Made by a program: the position numbers and the translations under genes. The notes under the pieces were generated by a model that was not told the DNA's origin, ran no database searches, and was given only the letters and a program-made list of their open reading frames with translations. Positions 1 to 6,559 of a stretch of 16,057 bases of DNA are shown piece by piece. The number at the start of each line of letters is the position of its first letter. The first letter of the stretch is position 1. The stretch is from Palsa-1188 sp050010575 (lineage in GTDB: Bacteria > Bacillota > DSM-12270 > Thermacetogeniales > Thermacetogeniaceae). The DNA lies in contig JBEKKU010000049.1 of the NCBI GenBank assembly GCA_050010575.1, positions 1 through 16,057 of the forward strand. Direction: 5' to 3'.

Positions 1-717
1 CACGGCATCAAATCCGATATAGGCGAAGAAGATGATGCTGGCGCCCCGGAAGATCCCGGTCACTCCGAAAGGCAGGAAAGGGCGCCAGTTGGCAATATTG
101 AAACGGGAGCAGCCCAGGGCCAGAAACAGGGCGATGGCAGCCAGTTTCATGATCACCACGATCTTGTTTACCCGGTTGCTTTCCTTGGTGCCAGCGGTGA
201 CAGCATAGGCGATCACGGCAATGATCAGCACTGGCAGCAGGTTAATTGCTCCCCCGTTAAAGGGAGAGGCGGTCAGCAGGGTGGGGAGCCTGACACCCAG
301 CGGCTTCAGCAGGTCGAGCATGTAGCCGCTCCAGCCCAGGGCCACCGCGGCAGAGGCTACTGTATATTCCAACACCAAGTTCCAGCCGATCAGCCAGGCG
401 ATGATCTCGCCGAGGGCGGTGTAGGTGTAAGTATAGGCGCTCCCGGCCGCCGGGAACATGGCGGTCAGTTCGGCGTAGACCAGGGCGGCCAGGGCGGCGG
501 TGACTCCGCTCAGCACGAAAGACAGGATCACACCGGGTCCGGCGTAGCGGGCGGCGGCCACTCCGCTCAGTACGAAGATGCCGGTTCCAATGATAGCGCC
601 CAGACCCATGGCGATCAGGTCTCGTCCATTAAGCACCCGTTTGAGGCCCTGGTGTTTGCCCTCATCCGGCGGTTCGGCGATTGGTTTGGTGCGAAAAATG
701 CGCTTGATTAGCTGCAT
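1..717 (-). CDS. APC-family amino acid permease (5' part, runs off the window)
   Basis: The reverse strand is open from an ATG at 717 to the window edge, giving 239 N-terminal residues and no stop. The product is strongly hydrophobic after a basic cytoplasmic start (MQLIKRIFRTKPIAE). It carries the first-helix signature of APC superfamily transporters, GLGAIIGTGIFVLSG, where the unwound TM1 binds substrate. Further membrane segments follow, and the visible part ends at FFAYIGFDAV, which corresponds to the TM6 region of cationic/neutral amino acid permeases such as YfnA/CAT-like proteins. An in-frame stop just upstream (727-729) makes 717 the earliest ATG. An AAGGA-like site lies rather far upstream (about 13 nt). 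It would import amino acids by proton- or cation-coupled transport; the substrate cannot be read from the sequence. It is divergent from nadD. Confidence 0.9.
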   Translation of the reverse strand, partial: MQLIKRIFRTKPIAEPPDEGKHQGLKRVLNGRDLIAMGLGAIIGTGIFVLSGVAAARYAGPGVILSFVLSGVTAALAALVYAELTAMFPAAGSAYTYTYTALGEIIAWLIGWNLVLEYTVASAAVALGWSGYMLDLLKPLGVRLPTLLTASPFNGGAINLLPVLIIAVIAYAVTAGTKESNRVNKIVVIMKLAAIALFLALGCSRFNIANWRPFLPFGVTGIFRGASIIFFAYIGFDAV

Positions 718-981
718 GGGTGGGTATCAGTCCTTTCTTTATTTATTTTCCCCCCAAGTTTCTTAATTATGGCAGGAATTTTTCATCAACAATTAGAATT
801 AACAACAATCAGAAGCGATCTACGGATTGTTTGCCCGTGCCTGTGTATGCTAAAAGATGCAGCGGTGTTCCATGCCAGGCCGGTGGCGATCCGGCCGGTA
901 GTCGGGGAGACCGGATCCTGAGGAATTATTTGGAGACAACATGTCGAAACCATCATCGTGGCAAGGCGGAGTGCAGGGCAG
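718..981. other. Divergent intergenic region between permease and nadD
   Basis: This 264-base gap separates two divergently read genes. Its left half (about 735-825) is AT-rich and would have to hold the permease promoter. On the minus strand a weak TTGTTG-15-CATAAT pair can be found, and on the plus strand a weak TTGTTT (828-833)-17-TAAAAG (851-856) pair; neither is convincing. The right half is GC-rich, with two overlapping and mutually exclusive inverted repeats: GGCCGG 878-883 with CCGGCC 891-896, and GATCCGG 888-894 with CCGGATC 911-917. A short possible leader ORF follows at 941-985. I see no conserved RNA class here. Confidence 0.5.
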
Positions 982-985
982 ATGA
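941..985 (+). CDS. Possible 14-residue leader ORF overlapping nadD
   Basis: An ATG at 941 is preceded by a GGAG Shine-Dalgarno at a spacing of 5 and opens a 14-codon frame (MSKPSSWQGGVQGR). Its TGA overlaps the nadD ATG in the ATGA arrangement typical of translational coupling. The nadD start itself has only a mediocre ribosome site, so ribosomes finishing this frame could re-initiate on nadD. Nothing in the peptide (no run of one amino acid) suggests attenuation. It may equally be a chance ORF; no family is recognisable. Confidence 0.3.
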   Translation: MSKPSSWQGGVQGR

Positions 986-1584
986 ACGGGCAGCGCGTCG
1001 GGATCATGGGGGGAACGTTCGACCCGGTGCATTACGGGCACCTGGTGACGGCGGAGGCGGCCAGGGAGCGGTTTGGTCTGCAGAGTGTCGTGTTCGTGCC
1101 GTCCGGCCGCCCACCCCACAAGCGTCCGGGTGACGTATCCAATTTCTGGCGCCGCTATCTGATGGCTGTATTGGCCACCGCCACCAACCCGTTTTTTGAG
1201 GTATCGATCCTGGAATACCAGCGGAGTGGCTGCTCCTATGCGGTGGATACAGTGCGGGCATTTCACGATCTATACGGCGCTGGAACAGAGCTGTTCTTTA
1301 TCACCGGAGCAGACGCCATCCTGGAAATATTCGGCTGGAAGCAGCCTGAGGAGTTGCTGGCCATGTGCCGGTTCATCGCCGCCACCCGGCCCGGTTATGA
1401 CCTGGGTCAACTCCATGCCTTGCTGGGGGATTATTTCTCCGGGGCAGTCTCCGTTCTGGAGATCCCCGTGCTCAGCATCTCCTCCAGCGACATCCGGGGC
1501 CGCATCAAGCGGAGCGCCTCCATCAAGTACCTGGTACCAGAAGCCGTCGAGGCCTATATAATAAAAAGCAGGCTCTATCAGTAG
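982..1584 (+). CDS. nadD: Nicotinate-nucleotide adenylyltransferase NadD
   Basis: NadD transfers AMP from ATP to nicotinate mononucleotide to make deamido-NAD in the cytoplasm, a late step of NAD synthesis. The 200-residue product has the usual family length. The nucleotidyltransferase motif GGTFDPVHYGHL lies at residues 10-21, with the phosphate-binding histidines of the HxGH pattern, and the second signature ISSSDIR lies at 166-172. I chose ATG 982 because it places the motif about ten residues from the N-terminus as in homologues. An in-frame GTG at 958 would add eight residues but has no ribosome site. It heads a cluster with an RRM protein gene, yqeK and rsfS. The nadD-yqeK-rsfS trio is a common Firmicute arrangement, which supports the call. 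Confidence 0.96.
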   Translation: MNGQRVGIMGGTFDPVHYGHLVTAEAARERFGLQSVVFVPSGRPPHKRPGDVSNFWRRYLMAVLATATNPFFEVSILEYQRSGCSYAVDTVRAFHDLYGAGTELFFITGADAILEIFGWKQPEELLAMCRFIAATRPGYDLGQLHALLGDYFSGAVSVLEIPVLSISSSDIRGRIKRSASIKYLVPEAVEAYIIKSRLYQ

Positions 1585-1591
1585 CCCTCAC

Positions 1592-1638
1592 GTGTAGGCG
1601 GTGGGGTATATTCGGATCTGTACCACCGCATACTACAC
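1592..1638 (+). repeat. Inverted repeat in the leader of the RRM gene
   Basis: In the 83-base gap between nadD and the RRM gene, GCGGTGG (1598-1604) is complementary to CCACCGC (1623-1629). The stem can continue outward as GTGTA (1592-1596) with TACAC (1634-1638) across small internal loops. No T-tract follows, so this does not look like an intrinsic terminator. It may be an mRNA structure in the 5' leader of the RNA-binding protein gene, or a processing site. Confidence 0.5.
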
Positions 1639-1667
1639 TTGAATTAAATTACAGGGGTGAAGGGAAT

Positions 1668-1916
1668 TTGACACGTACTTTATATGTCGGCAATCTGCCG
1701 TGGAGCACGGACGCCGATGAGCTCAACAGCTTCTTCGGCAACTACGGCGGTGTGGTCAACAGCAGGATCATCGTGGAACGGGAAACCGGCCGGTCGCGGG
1801 GGTTCGGTTTTGTGGAGGTGAACGACGAGGATGCCGAAAAGATCATCGAGGCCCTCAACGGCGCCGATTTTCAGGGGCGCATCCTGACAGTCAACGAAGC
1901 CAAGCCGCGCCAATAG
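1668..1916 (+). CDS. Small single-RRM RNA-binding protein
   Basis: This gene encodes an 82-residue protein made of one RNA recognition motif. RNP2 is LYVGNL (5-10) and RNP1 is RGFGFVEV (44-51), with the aromatic positions that stack on RNA bases intact. The rest follows the beta-alpha-beta-beta-alpha-beta pattern and ends in NEAKPRQ. Proteins of this type (cyanobacterial Rbp-like and related bacterial RRM proteins) bind single-stranded RNA, but the glycine-rich tail common in cyanobacterial members is absent. The start is TTG at 1668, with AGGGGTG and GAAGGG purine stretches just upstream. It sits between nadD and yqeK, 13 bases before yqeK, so it is probably co-transcribed. An RNA chaperone or post-transcriptional regulator role is inference; its targets are unknown. 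Confidence 0.93.
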   Translation: MTRTLYVGNLPWSTDADELNSFFGNYGGVVNSRIIVERETGRSRGFGFVEVNDEDAEKIIEALNGADFQGRILTVNEAKPRQ

Positions 1917-1929
1917 CTTTCGAGGGAAG

Positions 1930-2499
1930 ATGAATAAGATCAGTTTGCCATATACGGATGCTGCCAGCAGGCGGATGACACCGGAACGGTATGAGCATGT
2001 CCTGGCAGTGGCTGCCAGCGCTGTCGAACTCGCCAAGATGCATGGTGGTTCTTGCCAGGAGGCGGAGGCGGCAGGGTTGCTGCATGATTATGCCCGCGAC
2101 CTGGCTGCAGATGAACTGCTCGAGATCGCCGAGTCCCGGGGCTTGATTCGCTATGAGATCGAGCGCCAGGTTCCAGTGCTGTTGCATGGGCCCGTGGGCG
2201 CCACCCTTGTCCGGTCAGAGCTGGGAGTAGAAAACCTGAGCGTGCTGCGGGCGATCGAGGTGCACACCGTAGCAGCCCCGGGCATGGATCAACTGGCCAA
2301 GACCATCTACCTGGCCGACCTGATCGCCGAGGGCCGGACCTGCCCGATTGCCGAGAAACTGCGGGTAGTTGTGCAGGACGATCTGGACCAAGCCCTGCGG
2401 TTATCTTTGGCTTTTTCCATCCGCTATATATTGAGAAGGGGCAAGTTGATCCACCCGCAGACGATTGCGGCGTGGAATTATTTTCTCGATAAGAGATGA
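1930..2499 (+). CDS. yqeK: HD-domain Ap4A hydrolase YqeK
   Basis: The 189-residue HD-superfamily phosphohydrolase matches the YqeK family, whose members cleave diadenosine tetraphosphate symmetrically to two ADP. The metal-binding motif LLHDYARDL places His52-Asp53, preceded by a YEHVLAV helix with His23. Downstream ligands lie in LLHGPVGA (His86), EVHTVAAPGM (His112) and YLADLIAEGR (Asp130). This spread of histidines and aspartates is that of the di-iron YqeK enzymes. The ATG at 1930 follows a close GAGGG site. The gene lies between the RRM gene and rsfS, as yqeK does in many Firmicutes, where it is next to nadD and rsfS. Its TGA at 2497-2499 is 22 bases before the rsfS start. Confidence 0.93.
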   Translation: MNKISLPYTDAASRRMTPERYEHVLAVAASAVELAKMHGGSCQEAEAAGLLHDYARDLAADELLEIAESRGLIRYEIERQVPVLLHGPVGATLVRSELGVENLSVLRAIEVHTVAAPGMDQLAKTIYLADLIAEGRTCPIAEKLRVVVQDDLDQALRLSLAFSIRYILRRGKLIHPQTIAAWNYFLDKR

Positions 2500-2521
2500 A
2501 CTCCAGAGAGGGGGAGTAATT

Positions 2522-2860
2522 TTGATCGAGGGCCGGGAACTGGCCTTGCTGGCTGGTGAAGCGGCTACTGCTAAAAATGCCGCTGATGTACGGGTATTGG
2601 ATATGACCGGGGTGTTTCCGGCGGCAGACTATTTTGTGATCTGCAGTGGCCGCAATATTCCCCAGATCACCGCCATTACCCGGGCTGTTCAGGATGAACT
2701 GGAGCAGGCCGGACGTTCCTATCTGCGCCGGCAGGGAGTGCCCGAGTCCGGCTGGATATTGCTGGACTGTGGTGACGTGGTGGTGCACGTATTCAATGTA
2801 GAAACCCGGCAGTTCTATGACCTCGAACGCCTGTGGGGAGACGCCAGGGTAATCGTCTGA
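2522..2860 (+). CDS. rsfS: Ribosomal silencing factor RsfS (Iojap/YbeB family)
   Basis: RsfS binds ribosomal protein L14 (uL14) on the 50S subunit and blocks 30S joining, lowering translation when nutrients are short. The 112-residue product carries the family signatures: LDMTGVFPAADYFVICSGRN near residues 26-45, and the WILLDCGDVVVHVF to YDLERLWGDA block at 78-108. I chose TTG 2522 because a strong AGAGGGGGAG ribosome site lies just upstream and the length then matches the family. A longer in-frame reading from 2465 would overlap yqeK and add residues the family lacks. It closes the nadD-yqeK-rsfS cluster. No clear terminator is visible after it. Confidence 0.95.
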   Translation: MIEGRELALLAGEAATAKNAADVRVLDMTGVFPAADYFVICSGRNIPQITAITRAVQDELEQAGRSYLRRQGVPESGWILLDCGDVVVHVFNVETRQFYDLERLWGDARVIV

Positions 2861-2944
2861 ATCAGGCAAAGACCGGGCGACTTTTCGCTGTACGCAGACT
2901 GGAATCAGGATGATGGTGGATAAAATCTCTCTGCAAACATCATG

Positions 2945-2973
2945 TTGACAGCGGCAGTGGAATTCAATATAAT
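2945..2973 (+). promoter_or_regulatory. Perfect consensus sigma-A promoter for the T-box/tRNA/leuS transcript
   Basis: The -35 box TTGACA (2945-2950) and -10 box TATAAT (2968-2973) are both exact consensus, separated by exactly 17 bases (2951-2967). Transcription would start near 2980, about 30 bases before T-box stem I. Such strength is typical of stable-RNA genes and of leaders controlled by termination rather than initiation; both apply here. Confidence 0.93.
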
Positions 2974-3177
2974 TAGCTTTGGCCTATGAGAAGAGAGTTA
3001 AATACTTCGGATAAATGCAAGGAACGGGAGTAGTAGACCCTGCACAGGAGGCCTTCAGAGAACCGGCGTAACGGGGTGCGAGCCGGGGCCACCGGGGGTT
3101 GAACTCGCCCGGGAGCAGTACAGGTGAAGAGCTTGTACCGTGGCAGGCGTTAACTGATCTGAAGTGGGCAAACACGT

Positions 3178-3252
3178 GGGGCTGTGGCGCAGTGGGAGCG
3201 CGCTTCCTTGGCATGGAAGAGGTCGTGGGTTCGACTCCCACCAGCTCCACCA
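3178..3252 (+). tRNA. tRNA-Ala (anticodon GGC), CCA encoded
   Basis: A complete 75-base cloverleaf can be folded. Acceptor GGGGCTG 3178-3184 pairs with CAGCTCC 3242-3248 with one G-T pair. The D-stem is GCGC/GCGC. Anticodon stem CTTCC/GGAAG encloses loop TTGGCAT (anticodon GGC, reading GCC and GCT). T-stem GTGGG/CCCAC encloses TTCGACT. Discriminator A3249 and a genomically encoded CCA (3250-3252) follow. It has no promoter of its own in the preceding 200 bases other than the one that drives the T-box leader, and it lies between the riboswitch aptamer and its terminator. It should therefore be released from the leader RNA by RNase P and 3' processing. Confidence 0.97.
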
Positions 3253-3292
3253 ATTAATATGCCAAATCGGGTGGTACAGCGGGAAAGTTTGG

Positions 3293-3324
3293 CTCTCGTC
3301 CCTTTGCAAGGGCGGGAGTTTTTT
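3293..3324 (+). terminator. T-box-controlled intrinsic terminator before leuS
   Basis: CTCTCGTCC (3293-3301) pairs with GGGCGGGAG (3310-3318), counting two G-U pairs, and six T residues follow at 3319-3324. The 5' arm also contains the CGTCCC that would pair with GGG of the T-box element (3269-3271) in the antiterminator, so the two structures exclude each other as expected for a T-box expression platform. Confidence 0.9.
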
Positions 3325-3419
3325 GGTTGTACCCGGACTGGCGGAAAATGAAGCTGTTGCGGGGCACGGAATACTAAGAGCACTTGACGCATTGTTGATA
3401 TGGACAGGGAGGAAGAACA

Positions 3420-5915
3420 GTGGACAGCAGGTACAATTTCCGACAGAGCGAAAAGAAATGGCAACAGCGCTGGGAGCAGGCCAATACCTTCCAGGCGAAG
3501 GAGGACCCGTCCCGACAGAAGTTCTATTGCCTGGAAATGTTTCCCTATCCCTCGGGCAACCTGCACATGGGCCACGTGCGCAATTACGCCATCGGAGACG
3601 TAGTGGCGCGCTACCACGCCATGCAGGGCCTGGCGGTACTGCACCCGATGGGCTGGGATGCGTTCGGCCTCCCGGCGGAGAATGCCGCCATTAAGCACGG
3701 CATCCATCCCTCCCGGTGGACCCGGGATAACATCAACAACATGCGGCGCCAGTTGAAGAGTATGGGGGTAAGCTATGACTGGTCACGGGAGGTGGCCACC
3801 TGCCATCCTGGCTATTACCGCTGGACCGAGTGGCTGTTCCTGCAACTCTATCACCAGGGCCTGGCCTACCGGAAACAGGCTGCGGTGAACTGGTGCCCCT
3901 CCTGCGCCACGGTGCTGGCCAATGAACAGGTGGTGGGCGGCCGTTGCGAGCGCTGCGATACATTGGTCACCAAGAAGAACCTGAGCCAGTGGTTCTTCCG
4001 GATCACCGCCTATGCAGACCGGCTGCTCCAAGACCTGGACAAACTCCAGGGCTGGCCGGAAAAGGTGCGCATCATGCAGGAGAACTGGATCGGCAAGAGC
4101 ACCGGGGCGGAGGCGCGGTTTCAGACAGAGGACGGGACCCCGCTGCCGGTTTTCACCACCCGTCCGGATACCATCTACGGGGTCACCTACATGGTGCTGG
4201 CCCCGGAGCATCCTTTCGTGGAGCGGCTGCTGGAGCGGCAGCCGGAGAATGGCGCCCTGCGGGCATTTGTCGACCGGGTGAAGGTTCAGAGCGAGATCGA
4301 TAGAACCTCTACCGAGACCGAGAAGGAGGGGGTCTTCACCGGAGCCTATGCCATTCATCCCCTGACCGGGGAGCGGATCCCGATCTGGGTGGCCAACTAC
4401 GTGCTGCTGGAGTATGGCACGGGCGCCGTGATGGGCGTGCCGGCCCACGACCAGCGCGACCTGGATTTTGCCCGCAAGTACCGGCTGCCGGTGCGGGTGG
4501 TGATCCAGCCGCTGGGGCGGAACCTGGATGAACGGGTGATGACTGAGGCCTGCGCTGATCCTGGAGTGATGGTCAATTCCGGGGAGTTCGACGGCCTGGA
4601 CTGCGAGGTGGCCAAGCTGCGGATTATCGAGCTGCTGGCCAAGCAGGGCAAGGGTCAGGAACAGGTCAATTACCGGCTGCGGGACTGGCTGATCTCCCGG
4701 CAGCGCTATTGGGGTGCTCCCATTCCGATCATCTATTGCGACCGTTGCGGCACCGTGCCGGTGCCGGAAGCCGACCTGCCGGTGATGCTGCCCCTGGACG
4801 TGGCCTTCGAACCGACAGGGGAATCACCCCTATTGAAAGCACAGGAGTTCCTCAACACGGCCTGTCCCCGGTGCGGCGGCCCCGCCCGGCGGGAAACCGA
4901 CACCATGGACACGTTCGTCTGCTCCTCCTGGTATTACCTGCGCTACTGCAGCCCGAGGGACGAGGAGCACGCTTTCGCCAGTGATCAGGTAGGCTGCTGG
5001 ATGCCGGTGGACCAGTACATCGGCGGGGTGGAACACGCCATCCTGCACCTGCTGTATTCCCGCTTCTTTATGAAGGTGCTGTACGACCTGGGCCTGGTCC
5101 CGGTCGATGAGCCCTTCACCAATTTATTGACCCAGGGGATGGTGCTCAAGGATGGGTCGAAGATGTCCAAATCCAAGGGGAACGTGGTTAGCCCCGAGGA
5201 GATCATCGAGCACTACGGCGCCGACACCGCCCGGCTGTTCATCCTGTTCGCCGCTCCCCCGGAGCGCGACCTCGACTGGAGCGACCAGGGGGTGGAGGGG
5301 GCCTACCGGTTTATCAACCGGGTCTGGCGACTGGTGGCGGGTACCGCCTCCGAGGTTGCCGGGGCCGGGCGGATGAAGCCTGGCGCCGCAGACCTGCCTC
5401 CTGAGGAGCGGGCGTTGCGTTTGGCGACCCATCGCACCATCCTGAAAGTGACCGAGGATATCAGTGCCCGCTTTAACTTCAATACTGCGGTTAGCGCCAT
5501 CATGGAACTGGTGAACGCCACCTACCACTATACGGAACAGGTATCCGGGCGCCCGGCCAATGAGCACCGCCGGGTGGTGCTGCGGGAGAGCCTGGTCAGC
5601 CTGGTGCTGCTGCTGGCGCCGTTCACACCGCACCTGGCCGAGGAACTGTGGGAGTTGTTGGGCGAGAGCGGCAGCGTGCACCAGCAGCGGTGGCCGGAGC
5701 ATGAACCGGCAGCCCTGGTGGTGGATGAGGTGGAGATCGTGGTGCAGGTAAACGGGCGGGTGCGCGATCGCCTGAATGTCCCGGCAGGAATCGGCCAGGC
5801 GGAGATGGAGCAGGTGGTGCTCGCCAAGCAGCGGGTGCAGGAGATGCTGCAGGGCAAGTCACTGGTCCGGGCGGTCTGTGTCCCGGGCAAGCTGGTGAAC
5901 CTGGTAGTCAAATAG
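3420..5915 (+). CDS. leuS: Leucyl-tRNA synthetase
   Basis: LeuS charges tRNA-Leu with leucine in the cytoplasm. The 831-residue protein is a full-length bacterial class I synthetase. It has the HIGH-type motif HMGH at residues 49-52 and a zinc-knuckle CPSC...CERC near 160-180. The CP1 editing domain has the threonine-rich TTRPDT (246-251) and the editing Asp344 in AHDQRD. A second cysteine-pair insertion CDRC/CPRC follows. KMSKS lies at 581-585, and the C-terminal tRNA-binding domain includes VNGRVRDRL. GTG 3420 is chosen because GGGAGGA sits eight bases upstream and homologues start at this point (YNFRQSEKKWQQRW). Expression is set by the T-box leader in front of it. No terminator follows, so the alkyltransferase gene and comEA are probably transcribed with it. 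Confidence 0.99.
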   Translation: MDSRYNFRQSEKKWQQRWEQANTFQAKEDPSRQKFYCLEMFPYPSGNLHMGHVRNYAIGDVVARYHAMQGLAVLHPMGWDAFGLPAENAAIKHGIHPSRWTRDNINNMRRQLKSMGVSYDWSREVATCHPGYYRWTEWLFLQLYHQGLAYRKQAAVNWCPSCATVLANEQVVGGRCERCDTLVTKKNLSQWFFRITAYADRLLQDLDKLQGWPEKVRIMQENWIGKSTGAEARFQTEDGTPLPVFTTRPDTIYGVTYMVLAPEHPFVERLLERQPENGALRAFVDRVKVQSEIDRTSTETEKEGVFTGAYAIHPLTGERIPIWVANYVLLEYGTGAVMGVPAHDQRDLDFARKYRLPVRVVIQPLGRNLDERVMTEACADPGVMVNSGEFDGLDCEVAKLRIIELLAKQGKGQEQVNYRLRDWLISRQRYWGAPIPIIYCDRCGTVPVPEADLPVMLPLDVAFEPTGESPLLKAQEFLNTACPRCGGPARRETDTMDTFVCSSWYYLRYCSPRDEEHAFASDQVGCWMPVDQYIGGVEHAILHLLYSRFFMKVLYDLGLVPVDEPFTNLLTQGMVLKDGSKMSKSKGNVVSPEEIIEHYGADTARLFILFAAPPERDLDWSDQGVEGAYRFINRVWRLVAGTASEVAGAGRMKPGAADLPPEERALRLATHRTILKVTEDISARFNFNTAVSAIMELVNATYHYTEQVSGRPANEHRRVVLRESLVSLVLLLAPFTPHLAEELWELLGESGSVHQQRWPEHEPAALVVDEVEIVVQVNGRVRDRLNVPAGIGQAEMEQVVLAKQRVQEMLQGKSLVRAVCVPGKLVNLVVK

Positions 5916-5965
5916 ACTTACATGGCGCTTTGGTATTGCCTTCAGAGGTAGGGGGAGGATTGCTG

Positions 5966-6553
5966 GTGAAAGGGACTGCCTTAGAAACGCTGGCGACGAC
6001 CACGGTGGAGACGTCCTGGGGCTGGGCCGGGCTGGCGGCCACCGGTCAGGGCCTGTTGGCCTGCGCCTGGCCATATCACGAATCCGGCCAGGCGTTGCAG
6101 GCGCTGCACCGTCAACTGGCAAGCATTGAACGCCGGGCGGCATCCTGTCTCCAGGCTGGCGGTGGCCGGACGGATTACGAGCAGACTTATTCCGGGCCGG
6201 ATCTGGCGCAGCGGGCGGCAACGGCCTTGCTGGCATATTTCAGGGGATTTCTGAGAGAAATAGAAAATCTTCCTGTTGACGGAAGGTTTTTTACTGATTG
6301 GGAACGAAAGGTATACCAGGCAGTGCGTGCCATCGAACCGGGGGCGGCGCGTTCTTACGGGGAGGTGGCCGCCACCTGTGGCAACAGGGCTGCGGCCCGG
6401 GCAGTCGGTCAAGCTATGGCTGGTAACCCGCTGCCCCTGTTCATTCCCTGCCACCGGGTGGTGCGTGGTGACGGGCCAGGTAACTACGGGTGTGGCGGCA
6501 CTGAGATGAAGGTGCGCCTGTTGGCGCACGAAAGCGGTAGGCCGGAAGGATGA
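5966..6553 (+). CDS. ogt: Methylated-DNA--protein-cysteine methyltransferase (Ogt/AGT type)
   Basis: This enzyme repairs O6-alkylguanine by moving the alkyl group onto its own cysteine, a suicide reaction. The 195-residue protein has the C-terminal DNA-binding domain with a wing-helix segment (DWERKVYQAV near 111-120), RSYGEVA (129-135, conserved tyrosine) and the arginine-finger helix RAAARAVGQAMAGNP (141-155). The active site is PCHRV with Cys162, followed by GNYGCGGTEMK and the closing Glu189. The N-terminal half is divergent, as usual. GTG 5966 is selected because GGGGGAGG lies seven bases upstream; an in-frame TTG at 5930 has no ribosome site. It begins 50 bases after leuS and ends 6 bases before comEA, so it is most likely in the leuS transcript. 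Confidence 0.93.
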   Translation: MKGTALETLATTTVETSWGWAGLAATGQGLLACAWPYHESGQALQALHRQLASIERRAASCLQAGGGRTDYEQTYSGPDLAQRAATALLAYFRGFLREIENLPVDGRFFTDWERKVYQAVRAIEPGAARSYGEVAATCGNRAAARAVGQAMAGNPLPLFIPCHRVVRGDGPGNYGCGGTEMKVRLLAHESGRPEG

Positions 6554-6559
6554 GCGTGG

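Larger units (their letters stand above)
3010..3324 (+). promoter_or_regulatory. T-box riboswitch (leucine type) upstream of leuS, containing a tRNA gene
   Basis: T-box leaders bind uncharged tRNA and switch transcription from termination to readthrough. Stem I occupies about 3014-3117. It has an AGTA S-turn (3029-3032 or 3032-3035) and helix ACCC 3037-3040 with GGGT 3096-3099. The AG-bulge segment is CTTCAGAGA (3053-3061). The apical stem CCGGC 3063-3067 pairs with GCCGG 3082-3086 around a GGTGCGA loop. The specifier side reads GAACTCGCCC, with CTC (Leu) at 3104-3106, followed by the K-turn-type GAGC (3113-3116). Spacing to GAGC supports CTC, although the distance from GAA is one base short. 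The antiterminator T-box element CGGGTGGTACAGCGGG (3268-3283) has the TGGT bulge that pairs with an ACCA tRNA end. A terminator follows. The leucine register fits the downstream leuS. The tRNA-Ala at 3178-3252 splits aptamer from platform. Confidence 0.92.

Noticed and set aside
958..1584. nadD starting at GTG 958
   Set aside because: No ribosome site precedes it, and eight extra residues would shift the nucleotidyltransferase motif away from its usual N-terminal position.
1598..1629. Intrinsic terminator after nadD
   Set aside because: The inverted repeat is real but is not followed by a T-tract.
2465..2860. rsfS starting at 2465 inside yqeK
   Set aside because: The extra 19 residues are not typical of RsfS, and a strong Shine-Dalgarno directs the start to TTG 2522.
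1940..2869. Long 309-codon frame on the minus strand opposite yqeK and rsfS
   Set aside because: It is the complement of two genes with clear family motifs, and its protein is low-complexity, rich in Pro, Arg and Ser, with no recognisable domain.
3177..3325. Reading the tRNA-Ala as a separate transcription unit and the T-box element as starting after it
   Set aside because: No promoter lies between stem I and the tRNA or between the tRNA and the T-box element, while stem I features upstream are clear; the flanks make sense only as one leader.
5124..5702. Long minus-strand frame opposite leuS
   Set aside because: It lies wholly under conserved leuS coding sequence, as do several other opposing frames there; no motif or ribosome site supports it.
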